64,000 bases of DNA from Cronobacter condimenti 1330 (GTDB lineage Bacteria; Pseudomonadota; Gammaproteobacteria; Enterobacterales; Enterobacteriaceae): contig NZ_CP012264.1 of the NCBI RefSeq assembly GCF_001277255.1, positions 3,224,001 to 3,288,000 on the forward strand. Direction: 5' to 3'. A model generated the notes under the pieces. That model had not been told where the DNA came from. It ran no database searches and saw only the letters and a program-made list of their open reading frames with translations. This document shows positions 52,560 to 62,269 of this stretch, in pieces (the first letter of the stretch is position 1; each line of letters starts with the position of its first letter). The translations under genes and the position numbers were made by a program.

Positions 52560-53509
52560 TGAGGTGCCCTGAATTTAATGCTGCTTGCGATACGCTTCGC
52601 GGTTGGCGGTGGCAGTTCGCCGACCACCGTGATTTCCGCGTTATCGCGAACTTCAGTACTGACGGTACGTCGCCCGGTGCGAAGCATCTGTTCGCTGCTG
52701 TTTGCACTCGCGCGACTGACGTTAATAGAAAAGCTAAACAAACCGTCGGAATAGAGGCGCGATTCAACCGGCGAATCGATGCCAGGCAGCGGCCTGCGGC
52801 TGCTAGAAATCTCGGTAAACCCTTGTGGAAGCCACGACGCGGACCAGTTGAACTTCACCTCATCGCCTGCGGGCACAGAGAGCAGCGGCGGCAGTGAGGC
52901 TTTCGCTAGATTCTGCATCATCGTGCCGGGTTTATCGTTTACGGTAAATGACACCACGCGGAACTGCTCAAGCGTTTCACCGTCGCGATCCAGCAAATCG
53001 ACACGCATCGGCAAGCGAGTATCGCTGTCAAGCCAGGCGATGTAACCATAGCGGGTGCCATCGCGCGCGACCACCCGGATCACTTCGCAAAGCCTGTCAG
53101 CAATGCGGGTACGCCCAACAGAAATAAAGTCGTAATACGGCGCAAGGCGACGGAAATCGGTATAAACCAGCGAAGGCAATGAATCGACGATGTAATCGCC
53201 ATTGAGGGTAAACGGCTCAAGTCCCGGCTCGAAATAGCTTATCTCCGTGCCACGCTGTACGACTTCACGGCGCGGTCCGTCGAGCTGCAATAACTGCGCG
53301 AGGGGCTTATTGTCGAGCCTGGCGTGGCGGTAGCGTAACGACTCCACACCCTGTTTATTGATGCTGACAAATGAGAGCTCGTAATTGAGTGACTGGCTCG
53401 CCAGGTTCATCTGCTGCAACAACGCCTCGGACGAAGCATCCGCCGAGGCGTTGAAGGAAACGAACAGGCTGCCCGCCATAAGAGAGACGGCGCACCAAAG
53501 TTGCTTCAT
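52556..53509 (-). CDS. rseB: Periplasmic sigmaE regulator RseB
   Basis: 317 aa with a Sec signal peptide (residues 1-23, cleaved after NASA). MucB/RseB fold: N-terminal LolA-like domain (to about 200), linker and smaller C-terminal domain. It binds RseA and senses off-pathway LPS, preventing DegS cleavage. Its ATG shares one base with the rseA stop. Confidence 0.97.
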   Translation of the reverse strand: MKQLWCAVSLMAGSLFVSFNASADASSEALLQQMNLASQSLNYELSFVSINKQGVESLRYRHARLDNKPLAQLLQLDGPRREVVQRGTEISYFEPGLEPFTLNGDYIVDSLPSLVYTDFRRLAPYYDFISVGRTRIADRLCEVIRVVARDGTRYGYIAWLDSDTRLPMRVDLLDRDGETLEQFRVVSFTVNDKPGTMMQNLAKASLPPLLSVPAGDEVKFNWSASWLPQGFTEISSSRRPLPGIDSPVESRLYSDGLFSFSINVSRASANSSEQMLRTGRRTVSTEVRDNAEITVVGELPPPTAKRIASSIKFRAPQ

Positions 53510-54165
53510 TACTGCGATTGAGTTCCTAAAGTCTGATTACCAGGCACTTGTACGGCAGCCTGCTGCGTCTGCGCCTGCTCCAGCTGAAGCTGTTCAGCAT
53601 GCAGACGGCGTTGCAGTTCGTAATCCTGCAACATCGCATTAATACGACGACGCTGTTCTTGCGCCTGCGGCTGACCGCCCGTAGCATTGGCATCTGCCGT
53701 CGGCACGCCCAGGCTAACCGGGCTGGCTTTACCCATCATCGGCAGCGTGTTGAATACCGGCGCTTCCGGCTGTGCGGTCGCGTCTGACTGACCGTTGCCG
53801 TTATAGTGCTGAACACCCACAATCACCGCGAGCGACACGCATGCGGCCATACCGACCTGGGTCAGCTGGCTCGCCCACGGGCGTACTTTACGCCAGAAGG
53901 GCATTTTCTCCCACTGATGCGGGGCGGGCTGCGATTCAGGAATCAGCGGTACGGCCTGGCGAGCCGGTTCATTTTCGATAGCCGCCATTACTCGCGCGGA
54001 AATATCGAAATGAAGCGTTTCGCTAGTATCGCCGCGCAGGGTATCACGGATGAGGTGATAGCTTTCCCAGGTTTGCTGCAGCGCTTTGTCGTTTTCGACG
54101 GCGCTCAGCAATTCACTGTCGAGTGCTTCCCCATCCATTAAAGCGGAAAGTTTTTCTTTCTGCAT
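53509..54165 (-). CDS. rseA: Anti-sigmaE factor RseA
   Basis: 218 aa from ATG 54165 (MQKEKLSALMDGE); a longer frame to 54246 runs into rpoE and is not used. Cytoplasmic sigmaE-binding domain (1-~95), single membrane helix (about 102-119, GMAACVSLAVIVGV), then a periplasmic part ending QAAVQVPGNQTLGTQSQ with DegS/RseB contact regions. Two Gln-rich stretches are typical of the family. Confidence 0.97.
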   Translation of the reverse strand: MQKEKLSALMDGEALDSELLSAVENDKALQQTWESYHLIRDTLRGDTSETLHFDISARVMAAIENEPARQAVPLIPESQPAPHQWEKMPFWRKVRPWASQLTQVGMAACVSLAVIVGVQHYNGNGQSDATAQPEAPVFNTLPMMGKASPVSLGVPTADANATGGQPQAQEQRRRINAMLQDYELQRRLHAEQLQLEQAQTQQAAVQVPGNQTLGTQSQ

Positions 54166-54196
54166 GCTTAATACCTTTTCCAGTATCCCGCTATCG

Positions 54197-54772
54197 TCAA
54201 CGCCTGATAAGCGGTTGAACTTTATTATCAATGGCCTCCCGCGCACGGAATATGCGGGAGCGAACCGTACCGACCGGGCAATCCATAATAGCTGCTATCT
54301 CTTCATAGCTTAGGCCATCCAACTCCCGCAACGTAATTGCCATGCGTAAATCTTCCGGGAGCGACTCAATGGTACGGAATACAATCTGTCTCAGTTCCTC
54401 AGACAACATTAAGTTCTCTGGGTTCGAAATTTCTTTCAACGCGCCGCCGCTTTCGAAGTTTTCCGCCTCATTGGCGTCTACATCACTGGAAGGCGGGCGA
54501 CGGCCCTGTGCAACTAAATAGTTTTTTGCCGTGTTCACGGCGATACGATAAAGCCAGGTATAAAACGCGCTGTCGCCACGAAAAGAATCAAACGCGCGCC
54601 AGGCTTTAACAAAAGATTCCTGAACAACATCAGAGACGTCGCCTGAGGGGACATAGCGGGATACCAGATTCGCAACCTTATGCTGGTAACGAATAACCAG
54701 TAAATTAAAGGCTTTCTGATCTCCCTTCTGGACCCGTTCGACAAGGACCTGATCCGTTAACTGCTCGCTCAT
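54197..54772 (-). CDS. rpoE: RNA polymerase extracytoplasmic stress sigma factor sigmaE (RpoE)
   Basis: 191-aa group 4 sigma factor, same length as in E. coli. Region 2 (YVPSGDVSDVVQESFVKAWRAFDSF) and region 4 (LRELDGLSYEEIAAIMDCPVGTVRSRIFRAREAI) are readable. A sigmaE-type promoter 80-110 bases upstream shows autoregulation. The ATG overlaps the stop of a short upstream ORF (see rseD candidate). Confidence 0.98.
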   Translation of the reverse strand: MSEQLTDQVLVERVQKGDQKAFNLLVIRYQHKVANLVSRYVPSGDVSDVVQESFVKAWRAFDSFRGDSAFYTWLYRIAVNTAKNYLVAQGRRPPSSDVDANEAENFESGGALKEISNPENLMLSEELRQIVFRTIESLPEDLRMAITLRELDGLSYEEIAAIMDCPVGTVRSRIFRAREAIDNKVQPLIRR

Positions 54773-54909
54773 CCGAGGTAATGTCTCCCCAAACCTAAAT
54801 TTCCACGCGTAATCGAAATGCCACCCGAACTCTGCACTGTGAGCAAGCAGAAGCTTAGAGCGCCGGTTAACCGGAAAGTTCCGTTACGCCTTTGTTTTTG
54901 TGCAGCAAT
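54769..54909 (-). CDS. Candidate rpoE leader peptide (RseD-like), overlapping the rpoE start
   Basis: An open frame of up to 46 codons ends in a TGA that overlaps the rpoE ATG as ATGA. No ATG occurs in it; possible starts are ATT 54909, TTG 54846 and GTG 54837, none with a clear Shine-Dalgarno. In E. coli a short leader ORF called rseD, overlapping rpoE, is reported to be translationally coupled to rpoE and subject to CsrA control. Position and overlap fit, but I could not compare peptide sequences, so the assignment is tentative and the interval is the maximum extent. Confidence 0.45.
   Translation of the reverse strand: MAAQKQRRNGTFRLTGALSFCLLTVQSSGGISITRGNLGLGRHYLG
54855..54882 (-). promoter_or_regulatory. 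SigmaE-dependent promoter of the rpoE operon
   Basis: On the minus strand -35 GGAACTT (54882-54876), 16-base spacer, -10 TCTAA (54859-54855). This is the canonical sigmaE promoter and provides positive autoregulation of rpoE-rseABC. Transcription would start near 54848. Confidence 0.92.
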
Positions 54910-55156
54910 TGCGAACGCCGATTCTACTCATTATATGTTCACAATCTGAATGACCGCCTGTCAGGACTGTATTTTGTTGCACAGGCTGTTGCAGGGTAAC
55001 GCAACCCCGGTCTTTTTTCACGCTTAAATCTGCGGGATGCGCGGCAGCGCGCCGCGTTTTCAGGAGGTCATCAGGCCCATAAGCAGGATGTCGTTCGCGT
55101 GTTTAGCCATTGCAACGCAGATTAAAAAAATCGTGTTTGATTTCGCATTCTGGTGC

Positions 55157-55190
55157 TATGCTGGCCAAACATTGTTTAGTAAATTAAACA
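55157..55190 (+). promoter_or_regulatory. nadB promoter -10 and NadR box
   Basis: An extended -10 (TGC-TATGCT, 55157-55162) is followed by the exact 18-base palindrome TGTTTA-GTAAAT-TAAACA at 55173-55190, matching the NadR operator consensus TGTTTA-N6-TAAACA. It ends five bases before the nadB ATG, so NadR would block early transcription when NAD is high. The remainder of the rpoE-nadB gap (54910-55156) shows no further gene. Confidence 0.9.
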
Positions 55191-55195
55191 CCGCG

Positions 55196-56815
55196 ATGAA
55201 CACGACAACTGAACTTCACTGTGATGTGCTGATTGTAGGCAGCGGCGCCGCCGGTCTTTCCCTGGCGCTGCGTCTGGCGGAACATAGCCAGGTGATGGTA
55301 TTGAGCAAGGGTCCGCTGAGCGAAGGCTCCACCTTTTATGCGCAGGGCGGGATCGCCGCAGTATTTGACGAAACCGACAGCATCGCCTCGCACGTGGAGG
55401 ACACACTTATCGCTGGCGCAGGCCTGTGCGATCGCGACGCCGTGGAGTTTGTTGCGAGCAACGCCCGTCACTGCGTTCAGTGGCTTATCGATCAGGGGGT
55501 GCTGTTTGATACCGAAGTGCAGTCAAATGGCGAAGAGAGTTATCACCTCACACGTGAAGGCGGTCACAGCCACCGGCGCATTCTGCATGCGGCGGACGCC
55601 ACCGGCAAGGCGGTCGCCACCACGCTGATGGATCAGGCGCTAAGCCACCCTAACATCCGTATTCTTGAGCGCCACAACGCCGTCGACTTAATTATTTCCG
55701 ATAAAATCGGTCTGCCGGGCACCCGCCGCGTGGTCGGCGCGTGGATCTGGAACCGTAATAAAGAAGAAGTCGAAACCTGCCGCGCGAAAGCCGTTGTGCT
55801 CGCGACCGGCGGCGCGTCAAAAGTGTATCAGTACACCACCAACCCGGACATCGCCTCGGGCGACGGCATTGCGATGGCCTGGCGTGCCGGGTGCCGCGTC
55901 GCCAACCTGGAATTCAACCAGTTCCACCCCACCGCCCTGTTTCATCCGCAGGCGCGCAATTTTCTCCTGACCGAGGCGCTGCGCGGTGAAGGCGCCTATT
56001 TAAAACGTCCCGACGGTAGCCGGTTTATGCAGGAATTTGACGCACGTGCCGAGCTTGCGCCGCGCGACGTTGTGGCGCGCGCCATTGACCATGAAATGAA
56101 GCGTCTCGGCGCTGACTGCATGTATCTGGATATCAGCCACAAACCGGAGGCGTTTGTTCGCCAGCACTTCCCGACGATCTATGAAAAGCTGCTGGGACTG
56201 GGCATCGATTTGACCAAAGACCCCGTGCCGGTGGTGCCTGCCGCGCACTATACCTGCGGCGGCGTAATGGTTGATGAACATGGCCGCACCGATGTCGACG
56301 GGCTTTACGCGATTGGCGAAGTGACCTACACCGGGCTGCACGGCGCAAACCGCATGGCCTCGAACTCGCTGCTGGAGTGCCTGGTTTACGGCTGGTCAGC
56401 TGCGGAAGATATCCGTCTGCGTCTGCCCTACGCCCGCGACGTTAAAACACTGCCCGCGTGGGACGAAAGCCGTGTGGAACACCCCGATGAACTGGTGGTG
56501 TTACAGCATAACTGGCACGAGCTACGGCTCTTTATGTGGGATTACGTGGGCATCGTGCGAACCACTAAACGCCTTGAACGGGCGTTGCGGCGCATCACGA
56601 TGTTGCAGCAAGAGATAGAGGAGTACTACGCGAATTTCCGCGTCTCCAACAATCTGCTGGAGCTGCGCAATCTGGTTCAGGTGGCGGAACTTATCGTGCG
56701 CTGCGCGATGATGCGCAAGGAGAGCCGGGGCCTGCATTATACACTGGATTACCCTGAAGCCCTGCCGGAATCCGGCCCTTCCATACTCTCGCCGCTGGTT
56801 CACATAAACAGATAG
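55196..56815 (+). CDS. nadB: L-aspartate oxidase
   Basis: 539 aa from ATG 55196 ([12 protein letters not shown]); the open frame to 55037 crosses the promoter and is discarded. FAD enzyme converting aspartate to iminoaspartate for quinolinate/NAD synthesis. FAD motif [19 protein letters not shown], then [22 protein letters not shown] and the SLLECLVYG region as in E. coli. Overlaps the trmN stop by 16 bases tail-to-tail. Confidence 0.98.
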   Translation: MNTTTELHCDVLIVGSGAAGLSLALRLAEHSQVMVLSKGPLSEGSTFYAQGGIAAVFDETDSIASHVEDTLIAGAGLCDRDAVEFVASNARHCVQWLIDQGVLFDTEVQSNGEESYHLTREGGHSHRRILHAADATGKAVATTLMDQALSHPNIRILERHNAVDLIISDKIGLPGTRRVVGAWIWNRNKEEVETCRAKAVVLATGGASKVYQYTTNPDIASGDGIAMAWRAGCRVANLEFNQFHPTALFHPQARNFLLTEALRGEGAYLKRPDGSRFMQEFDARAELAPRDVVARAIDHEMKRLGADCMYLDISHKPEAFVRQHFPTIYEKLLGLGIDLTKDPVPVVPAAHYTCGGVMVDEHGRTDVDGLYAIGEVTYTGLHGANRMASNSLLECLVYGWSAAEDIRLRLPYARDVKTLPAWDESRVEHPDELVVLQHNWHELRLFMWDYVGIVRTTKRLERALRRITMLQQEIEEYYANFRVSNNLLELRNLVQVAELIVRCAMMRKESRGLHYTLDYPEALPESGPSILSPLVHINR

Positions 56816-57537
56816 AACGCTTGCGTGAGGGCGCTGTAAGCATCGGAATAGCGCTGATCCGCCCGACGGATCAGCAAATCATCACAGAAGCATTCACCTG
56901 CCGCCGGGGAAAACGCCAGCAGTACCCGGTGCGGCAACTTGCCTTCGTTTTCCGCCACATCGGTACGCAGACGGAGATGCCAGCCTTGTTCAACGGCCAG
57001 ACGACTGAACGCCTCGCCGCTGCTTTCCGGCAGTACCACGCAGAAAAACCCTTCTTCAGTAATAAGTTCAGCCGCGCAGACAAGCAGCGTGCCGTGATCG
57101 AGCGTCGTGGTGTAACGCGCCTGTTCGCGGGCCGGCGTGGCGCAGGCGACGCCTTTGTCATAATACGGCGGGTTGCTGACAATAAGGTCGTAACGCTGCG
57201 TCTGCTGCAGCGTCCAGGGCTGAATATCAGCGCAGTGCACCTCAATACGCGTCGCCCACGGCGAGGCATCAACATTTTCCCGCGCCTGTTCTGCCGCGTC
57301 GGTATCAAGTTCGACGGCGTCGAGCGTCACCGCATCAGACGTGCGCTGCGCCAGCATTAATGTTAACAGCCCGCTGCCCGCGCCGATGTCCAGCACCCGC
57401 TGCGCTTTCGCAACCGGCGCCCATGCGCCCAGCAGGATGCCGTCGGTGCCGACTTTCATGGCACAGCGATCGTGGGCGACAAAAAATTGTTTGAAGGTAA
57501 AGCCGTTGCGGCGTAGTGGTGTTTTTAGCTGAGACAT
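56800..57537 (-). CDS. trmN: tRNA1(Val) (adenine(37)-N6)-methyltransferase
   Basis: 245 aa from ATG 57537 ([15 protein letters not shown]); the reading frame extends to 57654 without homology. SAM motif [13 protein letters not shown] and the N6-adenine catalytic NPPYY are present. Corresponds to E. coli YfiC/TrmN6. Divergent from srmB across 128 bases. Confidence 0.95.
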   Translation of the reverse strand: MSQLKTPLRRNGFTFKQFFVAHDRCAMKVGTDGILLGAWAPVAKAQRVLDIGAGSGLLTLMLAQRTSDAVTLDAVELDTDAAEQARENVDASPWATRIEVHCADIQPWTLQQTQRYDLIVSNPPYYDKGVACATPAREQARYTTTLDHGTLLVCAAELITEEGFFCVVLPESSGEAFSRLAVEQGWHLRLRTDVAENEGKLPHRVLLAFSPAAGECFCDDLLIRRADQRYSDAYSALTQAFYLFM

Positions 57538-57665
57538 CATGCGGACCTGGTAACAAAACCGCTGTAGCATAGGCGAAAGCGCCACCGGGGAAAAGGAGAA
57601 GCCGGGAAAGGGATGAACATTGGGCGCTGAACGTCTATAATCTGCGCCCCACACTGAGGTAGAAA

Positions 57666-59000
57666 ATGACTGTAACCACTTTTTCCGAACTTGAACTTGA
57701 TGAAAGCCTGCTGGACGCGCTCCAGGATAAAGGCTTCACCCGCCCGACCGCTATCCAGGCGGCCGCCATTCCGCCTGCGCTCGACGGGCGTGATGTGCTC
57801 GGTTCTGCGCCGACAGGCACCGGTAAAACGGCAGCTTATCTGTTGCCGGCGTTGCAGCATCTGCTCGACTTCCCTCGCAAAAAATCCGGGCCGCCGCGTA
57901 TTCTCATCCTGACGCCGACCCGCGAACTCGCGATGCAGGTCGCCGAGCAGGCGCGTGAACTGGCAAAACACACGCACCTGGATATCGCCACGATCACCGG
58001 CGGTGTGGCGTATATGAACCATGCGGAAGTCTTCAGCGAGAATCAGGATATTGTGGTCGCCACTACGGGGCGTTTGCTGCAATACATTAAAGAAGAAAAC
58101 TTTGACTGCCGCGCGGTGGAAACGCTGATCCTTGATGAAGCCGACCGTATGCTGGACATGGGCTTCGCGCAGGATATCGAAACCATTGCGGGGGAAACCC
58201 GCTGGCGCAAACAGACACTGCTCTTCTCCGCCACGCTTGAAGGCGATGCGATTAAAGATTTCGCCGAGCGACTGCTAGAAGAGCCGGTGGAAGTCTCTGC
58301 CACGCCGTCCACTCGCGAACGTAAGAAAATCCACCAGTGGTATTACCGCGCCGATAACATCGAACATAAAACCGCGCTGCTGGTGCATCTGCTGAAACAA
58401 CCGGAAGCCAGCCGCTCTATCGTGTTTGTCCGTAAGCGCGAGCGCGTGCATGAGCTGGCGAATTTACTGCGCGAAGCCGGCATCAATAACTGTTATCTCG
58501 AAGGTGAGATGGTACAGGTGAAGCGTAACGAAGCGATCAAGCGTCTGACCGATGGCCGCGTTAATGTACTGATCGCGACCGACGTTGCCGCACGCGGTAT
58601 TGATATCCCCGATGTCAGCCACGTGATCAACTTCGATATGCCACGCACCGCCGATACCTACCTGCACCGTATTGGTCGTACCGCTCGCGCCGGGCGTAAA
58701 GGCACCGCGATTTCACTGGTAGAAGCGCACGATCATCTGCTGCTGGGGAAAGTGGGTCGTTACCTCAACGAACCGCTGAAAGCGCGTGTGATTGATGAAC
58801 TGCGCCCGACCACCCGCGCGCCGAGCGAAAAGCTCACCGGCAAGCCATCCAAAAAAACGCTCGCCAAACGCGAAGAAAAGAAAAAAGAGAAAGAAAAAGA
58901 GAAGCCGCGTGTGAAAAAACGTCACCGCGACACCAAAAATATCGGCAAGCGCCGCAAGCCGAGCGGGAATACGACGCCATCGTCGGATAACGCAGAGTGA
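57666..59000 (+). CDS. srmB: DEAD-box RNA helicase SrmB
   Basis: 444 aa. Helicase motifs in order: FTRPTAIQ (Q), APTGTGKT (I), PTRELA (Ia), LDEADRMLD (II), FSATL (III), [11 protein letters not shown] (V) and [10 protein letters not shown] (VI). The C-terminal tail (from about 385) is a Lys/Glu-rich disordered RNA-binding extension. It helps early 50S subunit assembly. Start ATG 57666 (MTVTTFSEL). Confidence 0.98.
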   Translation: MTVTTFSELELDESLLDALQDKGFTRPTAIQAAAIPPALDGRDVLGSAPTGTGKTAAYLLPALQHLLDFPRKKSGPPRILILTPTRELAMQVAEQARELAKHTHLDIATITGGVAYMNHAEVFSENQDIVVATTGRLLQYIKEENFDCRAVETLILDEADRMLDMGFAQDIETIAGETRWRKQTLLFSATLEGDAIKDFAERLLEEPVEVSATPSTRERKKIHQWYYRADNIEHKTALLVHLLKQPEASRSIVFVRKRERVHELANLLREAGINNCYLEGEMVQVKRNEAIKRLTDGRVNVLIATDVAARGIDIPDVSHVINFDMPRTADTYLHRIGRTARAGRKGTAISLVEAHDHLLLGKVGRYLNEPLKARVIDELRPTTRAPSEKLTGKPSKKTLAKREEKKKEKEKEKPRVKKRHRDTKNIGKRRKPSGNTTPSSDNAE

Positions 59001-59006
59001 TAATAA

Positions 59007-59036
59007 AACCGCCAGCAGATGCTGGCGGTTTTTTTG
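59007..59036 (+). terminator. Rho-independent terminator of srmB
   Basis: AACCGCCAGC / GCTGGCGGTT stem, loop AGAT, then T7, seven bases after the stop codon. Confidence 0.92.
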
Positions 59037-59070
59037 TGCTGTCGGCGTGTCGCCGTTTACCCGGCCTGGC

Positions 59071-59454
59071 TTACAGGCTTTCGGTAAAGGTACGAGCGAT
59101 AACGTCGCGCTGCTGTTCCGGGGTAAGCGAGTTAAAGCGCACCGCATAGCCAGATACACGAATGGTGAGCTGCGGGTATTTTTCCGGGTGTTTCACCGCA
59201 TCTTCCAGTGTTTCACGGCGCAGCACGTTGACGTTCAGATGCTGACCGCCTTCCACACGCACTTCCGGTTTGATTTCCATCGGAATTTCACGGTATTCGA
59301 ACTGGCCAAGCTGGCTGACCGGCACGATGTCGTCTTCAGTGAAACCTGCTTTAGCGCATACGCAGCGCGCTTCGCCTTTTTCGTTATCGAGCAGCCAGAA
59401 CGAATTCAACAGATCGTCATTTGCAGCTTTAGTAATCTGGATACCAGTGATCAT
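59071..59454 (-). CDS. grcA: Autonomous glycyl radical cofactor GrcA
   Basis: 127-aa homologue of the C-terminal end of pyruvate formate-lyase. The radical site is Gly102 in RVSGYAVRF. It replaces the damaged PFL C-terminus after oxygen exposure and is activated by PflA. Same length as E. coli YfiD. Two FNR sites upstream indicate anaerobic/microaerobic induction. Confidence 0.98.
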   Translation of the reverse strand: MITGIQITKAANDDLLNSFWLLDNEKGEARCVCAKAGFTEDDIVPVSQLGQFEYREIPMEIKPEVRVEGGQHLNVNVLRRETLEDAVKHPEKYPQLTIRVSGYAVRFNSLTPEQQRDVIARTFTESL

Positions 59455-59577
59455 AATTTGCCTCCCTGTGGGCTTGTTTGATGCGTTCAGCCAGCGGGTA
59501 TTGAGACAGGCGGCTGGCTAATTGGTAAAACCAATGTTGTCTTATTGTTTTATATACCACCAAAGGGCGTTCATTCT

Positions 59578-59644
59578 TTGATTTAAATCAATATAAACCC
59601 CTTGCGATGTAGGGTTATAAACTAAAAGAATTGTTTTACATCAA
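59578..59644 (-). promoter_or_regulatory. Two FNR boxes controlling grcA
   Basis: TTGAT-TTAA-ATCAA (59578-59591) is a perfect FNR box. TTGTT-TTAC-ATCAA (59631-59644) differs at one core base. Their centres are 53 bases apart, equal to the -40.5 / -93.5 arrangement of E. coli yfiD, in which the second site tunes expression to microaerobic conditions. The rest of the 306-base grcA-ung gap contains no supported gene. Confidence 0.9.
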
Positions 59645-59760
59645 CTTAGCCCATGCGCGACCGCTTAAGAATTTTGTAAAGCTTCGTCAGACGCCGCCCC
59701 GTTTTGTTCTTCGGAAATAAGGCGTTAAGCTTAGGAAACAGAAAATCGCAGGAGAGCGAG

Positions 59761-60450
59761 ATGACCGCTAAACTCACCTGGCACGACGTGCTGGCCGACG
59801 AGAAAGAAAAGCCCTACTTCAAGAAGATCCTGACGACAGTCGCCGCCGAGCGCGATGCGGGCGTCACTATCTACCCACCGCAAAAAGATGTTTTTAACGC
59901 TTTTCGGTTCACCGAACTTGGCGATGTGAAGGTCGTTATTCTTGGTCAGGATCCCTACCACGGTCCCGGCCAGGCGCATGGCCTGGCGTTTTCCGTGCGG
60001 CCCGGCATCGCCCCGCCGCCGTCGCTTGTGAATATGTATAAAGAGCTGGCGCAGTCGGTGCCAGGTTTTACCCGCCCTGCGCACGGCTATTTAGAAAGCT
60101 GGGCGCGTCAGGGCGTGATGCTGCTGAATACCGTGCTGACCGTTCAGGCGGGGAAAGCGCACTCGCATGCCAACCTCGGCTGGGAGACCTTTACCGATAA
60201 AGTGATCTCGCTGATTAACGAGCACCGTGAAGGCGTGGTGTTTCTGCTGTGGGGCTCACATGCCCAGAAAAAAGGCGCGATTATCGACCGCGATCGTCAT
60301 CACGTTTTGCAGGCGCCGCATCCGTCGCCGCTTTCCGCGCATCGCGGGTTCTTCGGTTGCGGCCATTTTGTGAAAACGAATGAATATCTGCAAAGCCGCG
60401 GCGAAGCGCCCATCGACTGGATGCCTGTCCTCCCCGAAGAAGCCCAATAA
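59761..60450 (+). CDS. ung: Uracil-DNA glycosylase
   Basis: 229 aa from ATG 59761 ([10 protein letters not shown]). Family 1 UDG: water-activating Asp64 in [18 protein letters not shown] and the leucine-intercalation loop [13 protein letters not shown]. Removes uracil from DNA in base excision repair. An upstream in-frame start at 59704 is rejected. Followed by strong terminators. Confidence 0.98.
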   Translation: MTAKLTWHDVLADEKEKPYFKKILTTVAAERDAGVTIYPPQKDVFNAFRFTELGDVKVVILGQDPYHGPGQAHGLAFSVRPGIAPPPSLVNMYKELAQSVPGFTRPAHGYLESWARQGVMLLNTVLTVQAGKAHSHANLGWETFTDKVISLINEHREGVVFLLWGSHAQKKGAIIDRDRHHVLQAPHPSPLSAHRGFFGCGHFVKTNEYLQSRGEAPIDWMPVLPEEAQ

Positions 60451-60509
60451 AAAACCTCCCGCAGGAGGTTTTATCGTCTATCGCGCCAGCCTCACGCTGG
60501 CGTTTTTTT
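60451..60509 (+). terminator. Tandem terminators after ung
   Basis: First hairpin AAAACCTCC-CGCA-GGAGGTTTT (60451-60472) begins at the ung stop. Second hairpin CGCCAGC-CTCAC-GCTGGCG (60484-60502) is followed by T7. The T7 orientation is for ung; the first hairpin, AT-flanked on both sides, can also end yfiF. Confidence 0.88.
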
Positions 60510-61563
60510 ACGCTTTATTCTGACGCCACCATTCGGCCAGCAGAACGCCGGTCGCCACGGACACGTTCAGGCTTTCCACATTGCCGGTACCGTCGATAGA
60601 CAGGCTTAGATCGGCATTCGCAAGCGTTGCTTCTGAGATCCCTTCGCTTTCCTGGCCCAGCACCAGCACCATTTTTTTCGGCAGCGTCGCTTTAAAGAGC
60701 GGCGTGCCTTTGTGGCTGGAGGTCGTCACGATGGCGTAACCCGCCGCGCGGAACTGCGCCAGCGCCTCGCTGAAGCTGTCGCCGGTGATTGGCTCTACAT
60801 GCTCAGCCCCCCCCTCCGCAGTACGAACCGCCGCGCCGGATTCCAGCAGCGAAGCATCCTGAACGACCACGCCTTTCACACCGAAGTGCGCGCAGCTGCG
60901 CACAATCGCGCCGAGGTTATGCGGGTTGCCCACATCTTCCAGCGCCAGCACGCAATCTTCTTCGCCCGCCTGCGTCAGCCACTGGTCGACGCTCGCGCCG
61001 CTGCGTTTTTTAATCAGGAAGCAGACGCCGCCGTGATGTTCGGTGCCGGAGGCTTTGGTCAGCTCAGCATCATCCACGACATGGTACGCTTTGCGATTAG
61101 CCGCCATCCAGCGCAGCGCTTCTTTAAAGCGCGGCGTCACGCTCTGGATAAACCAGGCACGAACAATGGATTCGGGACGGCTCTGGAACAGCGCCTGGCA
61201 GGCATTTTCACCATACACGCGCGTCTCTTCGGCGCGCTGGCGGCGCAGCACTTCCGGATCGATAAAACTTTTACCGCTGATGCCGCCATGATCCGGCTTC
61301 GCAGGCGCTTCAGCGCCCGGTGCGCGGGAAACAGTACGCCACGGCGATGCATCGCGGTCACGGTCACGATCACGGCCGCGTTCACGATCGGCTGGTCTGT
61401 CACTGCGCGCAGCACGACGACCACCTTCCGGTTTACCCGCCGGGGAAGGACGCCCACCGCCTTTTCCGGTACGCGGGTTTGAGCTGCGTTTGTCCGTGTT
61501 TTCATCACTGCGGACATACATCACTTTGACCTTGCCGCTCTTGCCTTTAAATTCGTCGTTCAT
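60508..61563 (-). CDS. yfiF: SpoU-family tRNA/rRNA methyltransferase YfiF
   Basis: 351 aa from ATG 61563 ([14 protein letters not shown]); 61575 is an alternative start but lacks homology. The first ~95 residues are disordered and Arg-rich, with an Arg-Asp alternating run ([12 protein letters not shown]) coded by a near-repeat DNA stretch. A substrate-binding SpoU N-terminal domain (about 100-180) and a SPOUT domain follow, with [31 protein letters not shown] and [14 protein letters not shown]. The RNA target is not established. Confidence 0.93.
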   Translation of the reverse strand: MNDEFKGKSGKVKVMYVRSDENTDKRSSNPRTGKGGGRPSPAGKPEGGRRAARSDRPADRERGRDRDRDRDASPWRTVSRAPGAEAPAKPDHGGISGKSFIDPEVLRRQRAEETRVYGENACQALFQSRPESIVRAWFIQSVTPRFKEALRWMAANRKAYHVVDDAELTKASGTEHHGGVCFLIKKRSGASVDQWLTQAGEEDCVLALEDVGNPHNLGAIVRSCAHFGVKGVVVQDASLLESGAAVRTAEGGAEHVEPITGDSFSEALAQFRAAGYAIVTTSSHKGTPLFKATLPKKMVLVLGQESEGISEATLANADLSLSIDGTGNVESLNVSVATGVLLAEWWRQNKA

Positions 61564-61772
61564 GCTTTTCTCCACCTGCGCTGCGCGAAGCGCGCAGATT
61601 ACCCGATGTATCCACGCTTAGCCATTCTTTCACGCAAAAGCTAATAACTATTGTACTCATTGGATAAAACGGTTTGAGCCAGGAAACATTGTTGCAGATA
61701 CTACGTAACATTATCGAAACATAGCCGACGTTTCGCCGTCGGTTTCTGTCACCTGTAACCCAGAGGTTAGCT
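61564..61772. promoter_or_regulatory. Divergent yfiF / trxC intergenic region
   Basis: 209 bases. AT-rich core at about 61620-61700. In E. coli trxC is under OxyR control; I see possible ATA.CTAT half-sites near 61640-61660 but they are not convincing enough to mark. Confidence 0.35.
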
Positions 61773-62204
61773 ATGAATACCGTTTGTGCCGCTTGCCAGA
61801 CTGTCAATCGCGTCGAAGAAGAGCGTATTGAAGACGGCGCGAAGTGCGGCCGCTGTGGCCACGCGCTGTTTGACGGCGAAGTGATTAATGCCACCAGCGA
61901 AACGCTGGATCAGCTGCTTAAAGATGACCTGCCGGTAGTCATTGATTTTTGGGCGCCATGGTGCGGCCCGTGCCGTAGCTTTGCGCCTGTTTTTGAAGAT
62001 GTCGCTGATGAACGCCGCGGCAAAATGCGCTTTGTGAAAGTGAACACCGAAGCAGAGCAGGCCCTGAGCGCCCGTTTTCGTATCCGCAGCATTCCGACCA
62101 TCATGATGTTTAAAAATGGCCAAATGGTGGACATGCTCAACGGCGCCGTGCCGAAAGCGCCTTTCGACAGCTGGCTGAACGAAGCCGTCAACGAAGCCGT
62201 CTGA
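61773..62204 (+). CDS. trxC: Thioredoxin 2
   Basis: 143 aa (E. coli 139). N-terminal zinc domain with Cys5, Cys8, Cys25 and Cys28, then a thioredoxin fold with the active site WAPWCGPC and cis-Pro loop RSIPTIM. The C-terminus carries a short duplication-like tail NEAVNEAV compared with E. coli NESL. Disulfide reductant under oxidative stress; OxyR-regulated in E. coli. Confidence 0.97.
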   Translation: MNTVCAACQTVNRVEEERIEDGAKCGRCGHALFDGEVINATSETLDQLLKDDLPVVIDFWAPWCGPCRSFAPVFEDVADERRGKMRFVKVNTEAEQALSARFRIRSIPTIMMFKNGQMVDMLNGAVPKAPFDSWLNEAVNEAV

Positions 62205-62269
62205 TGCTACGGGGCGCCGCTTGTGCCCCGTGGTTCCCTCTGCGACAATGGCGTTTTTGCCGACTCTCC

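Noticed and set aside
54895..54945. 15-codon ATG-started minus ORF upstream of the sigmaE promoter
   Set aside because: Starts with ATGAGTAGAATC but is very short, ends before the sigmaE promoter and does not overlap rpoE; no support for translation.
61640..61700. OxyR site upstream of trxC
   Set aside because: Some ATA...CTAT-like half-sites can be drawn, but spacing does not fit the OxyR consensus convincingly.
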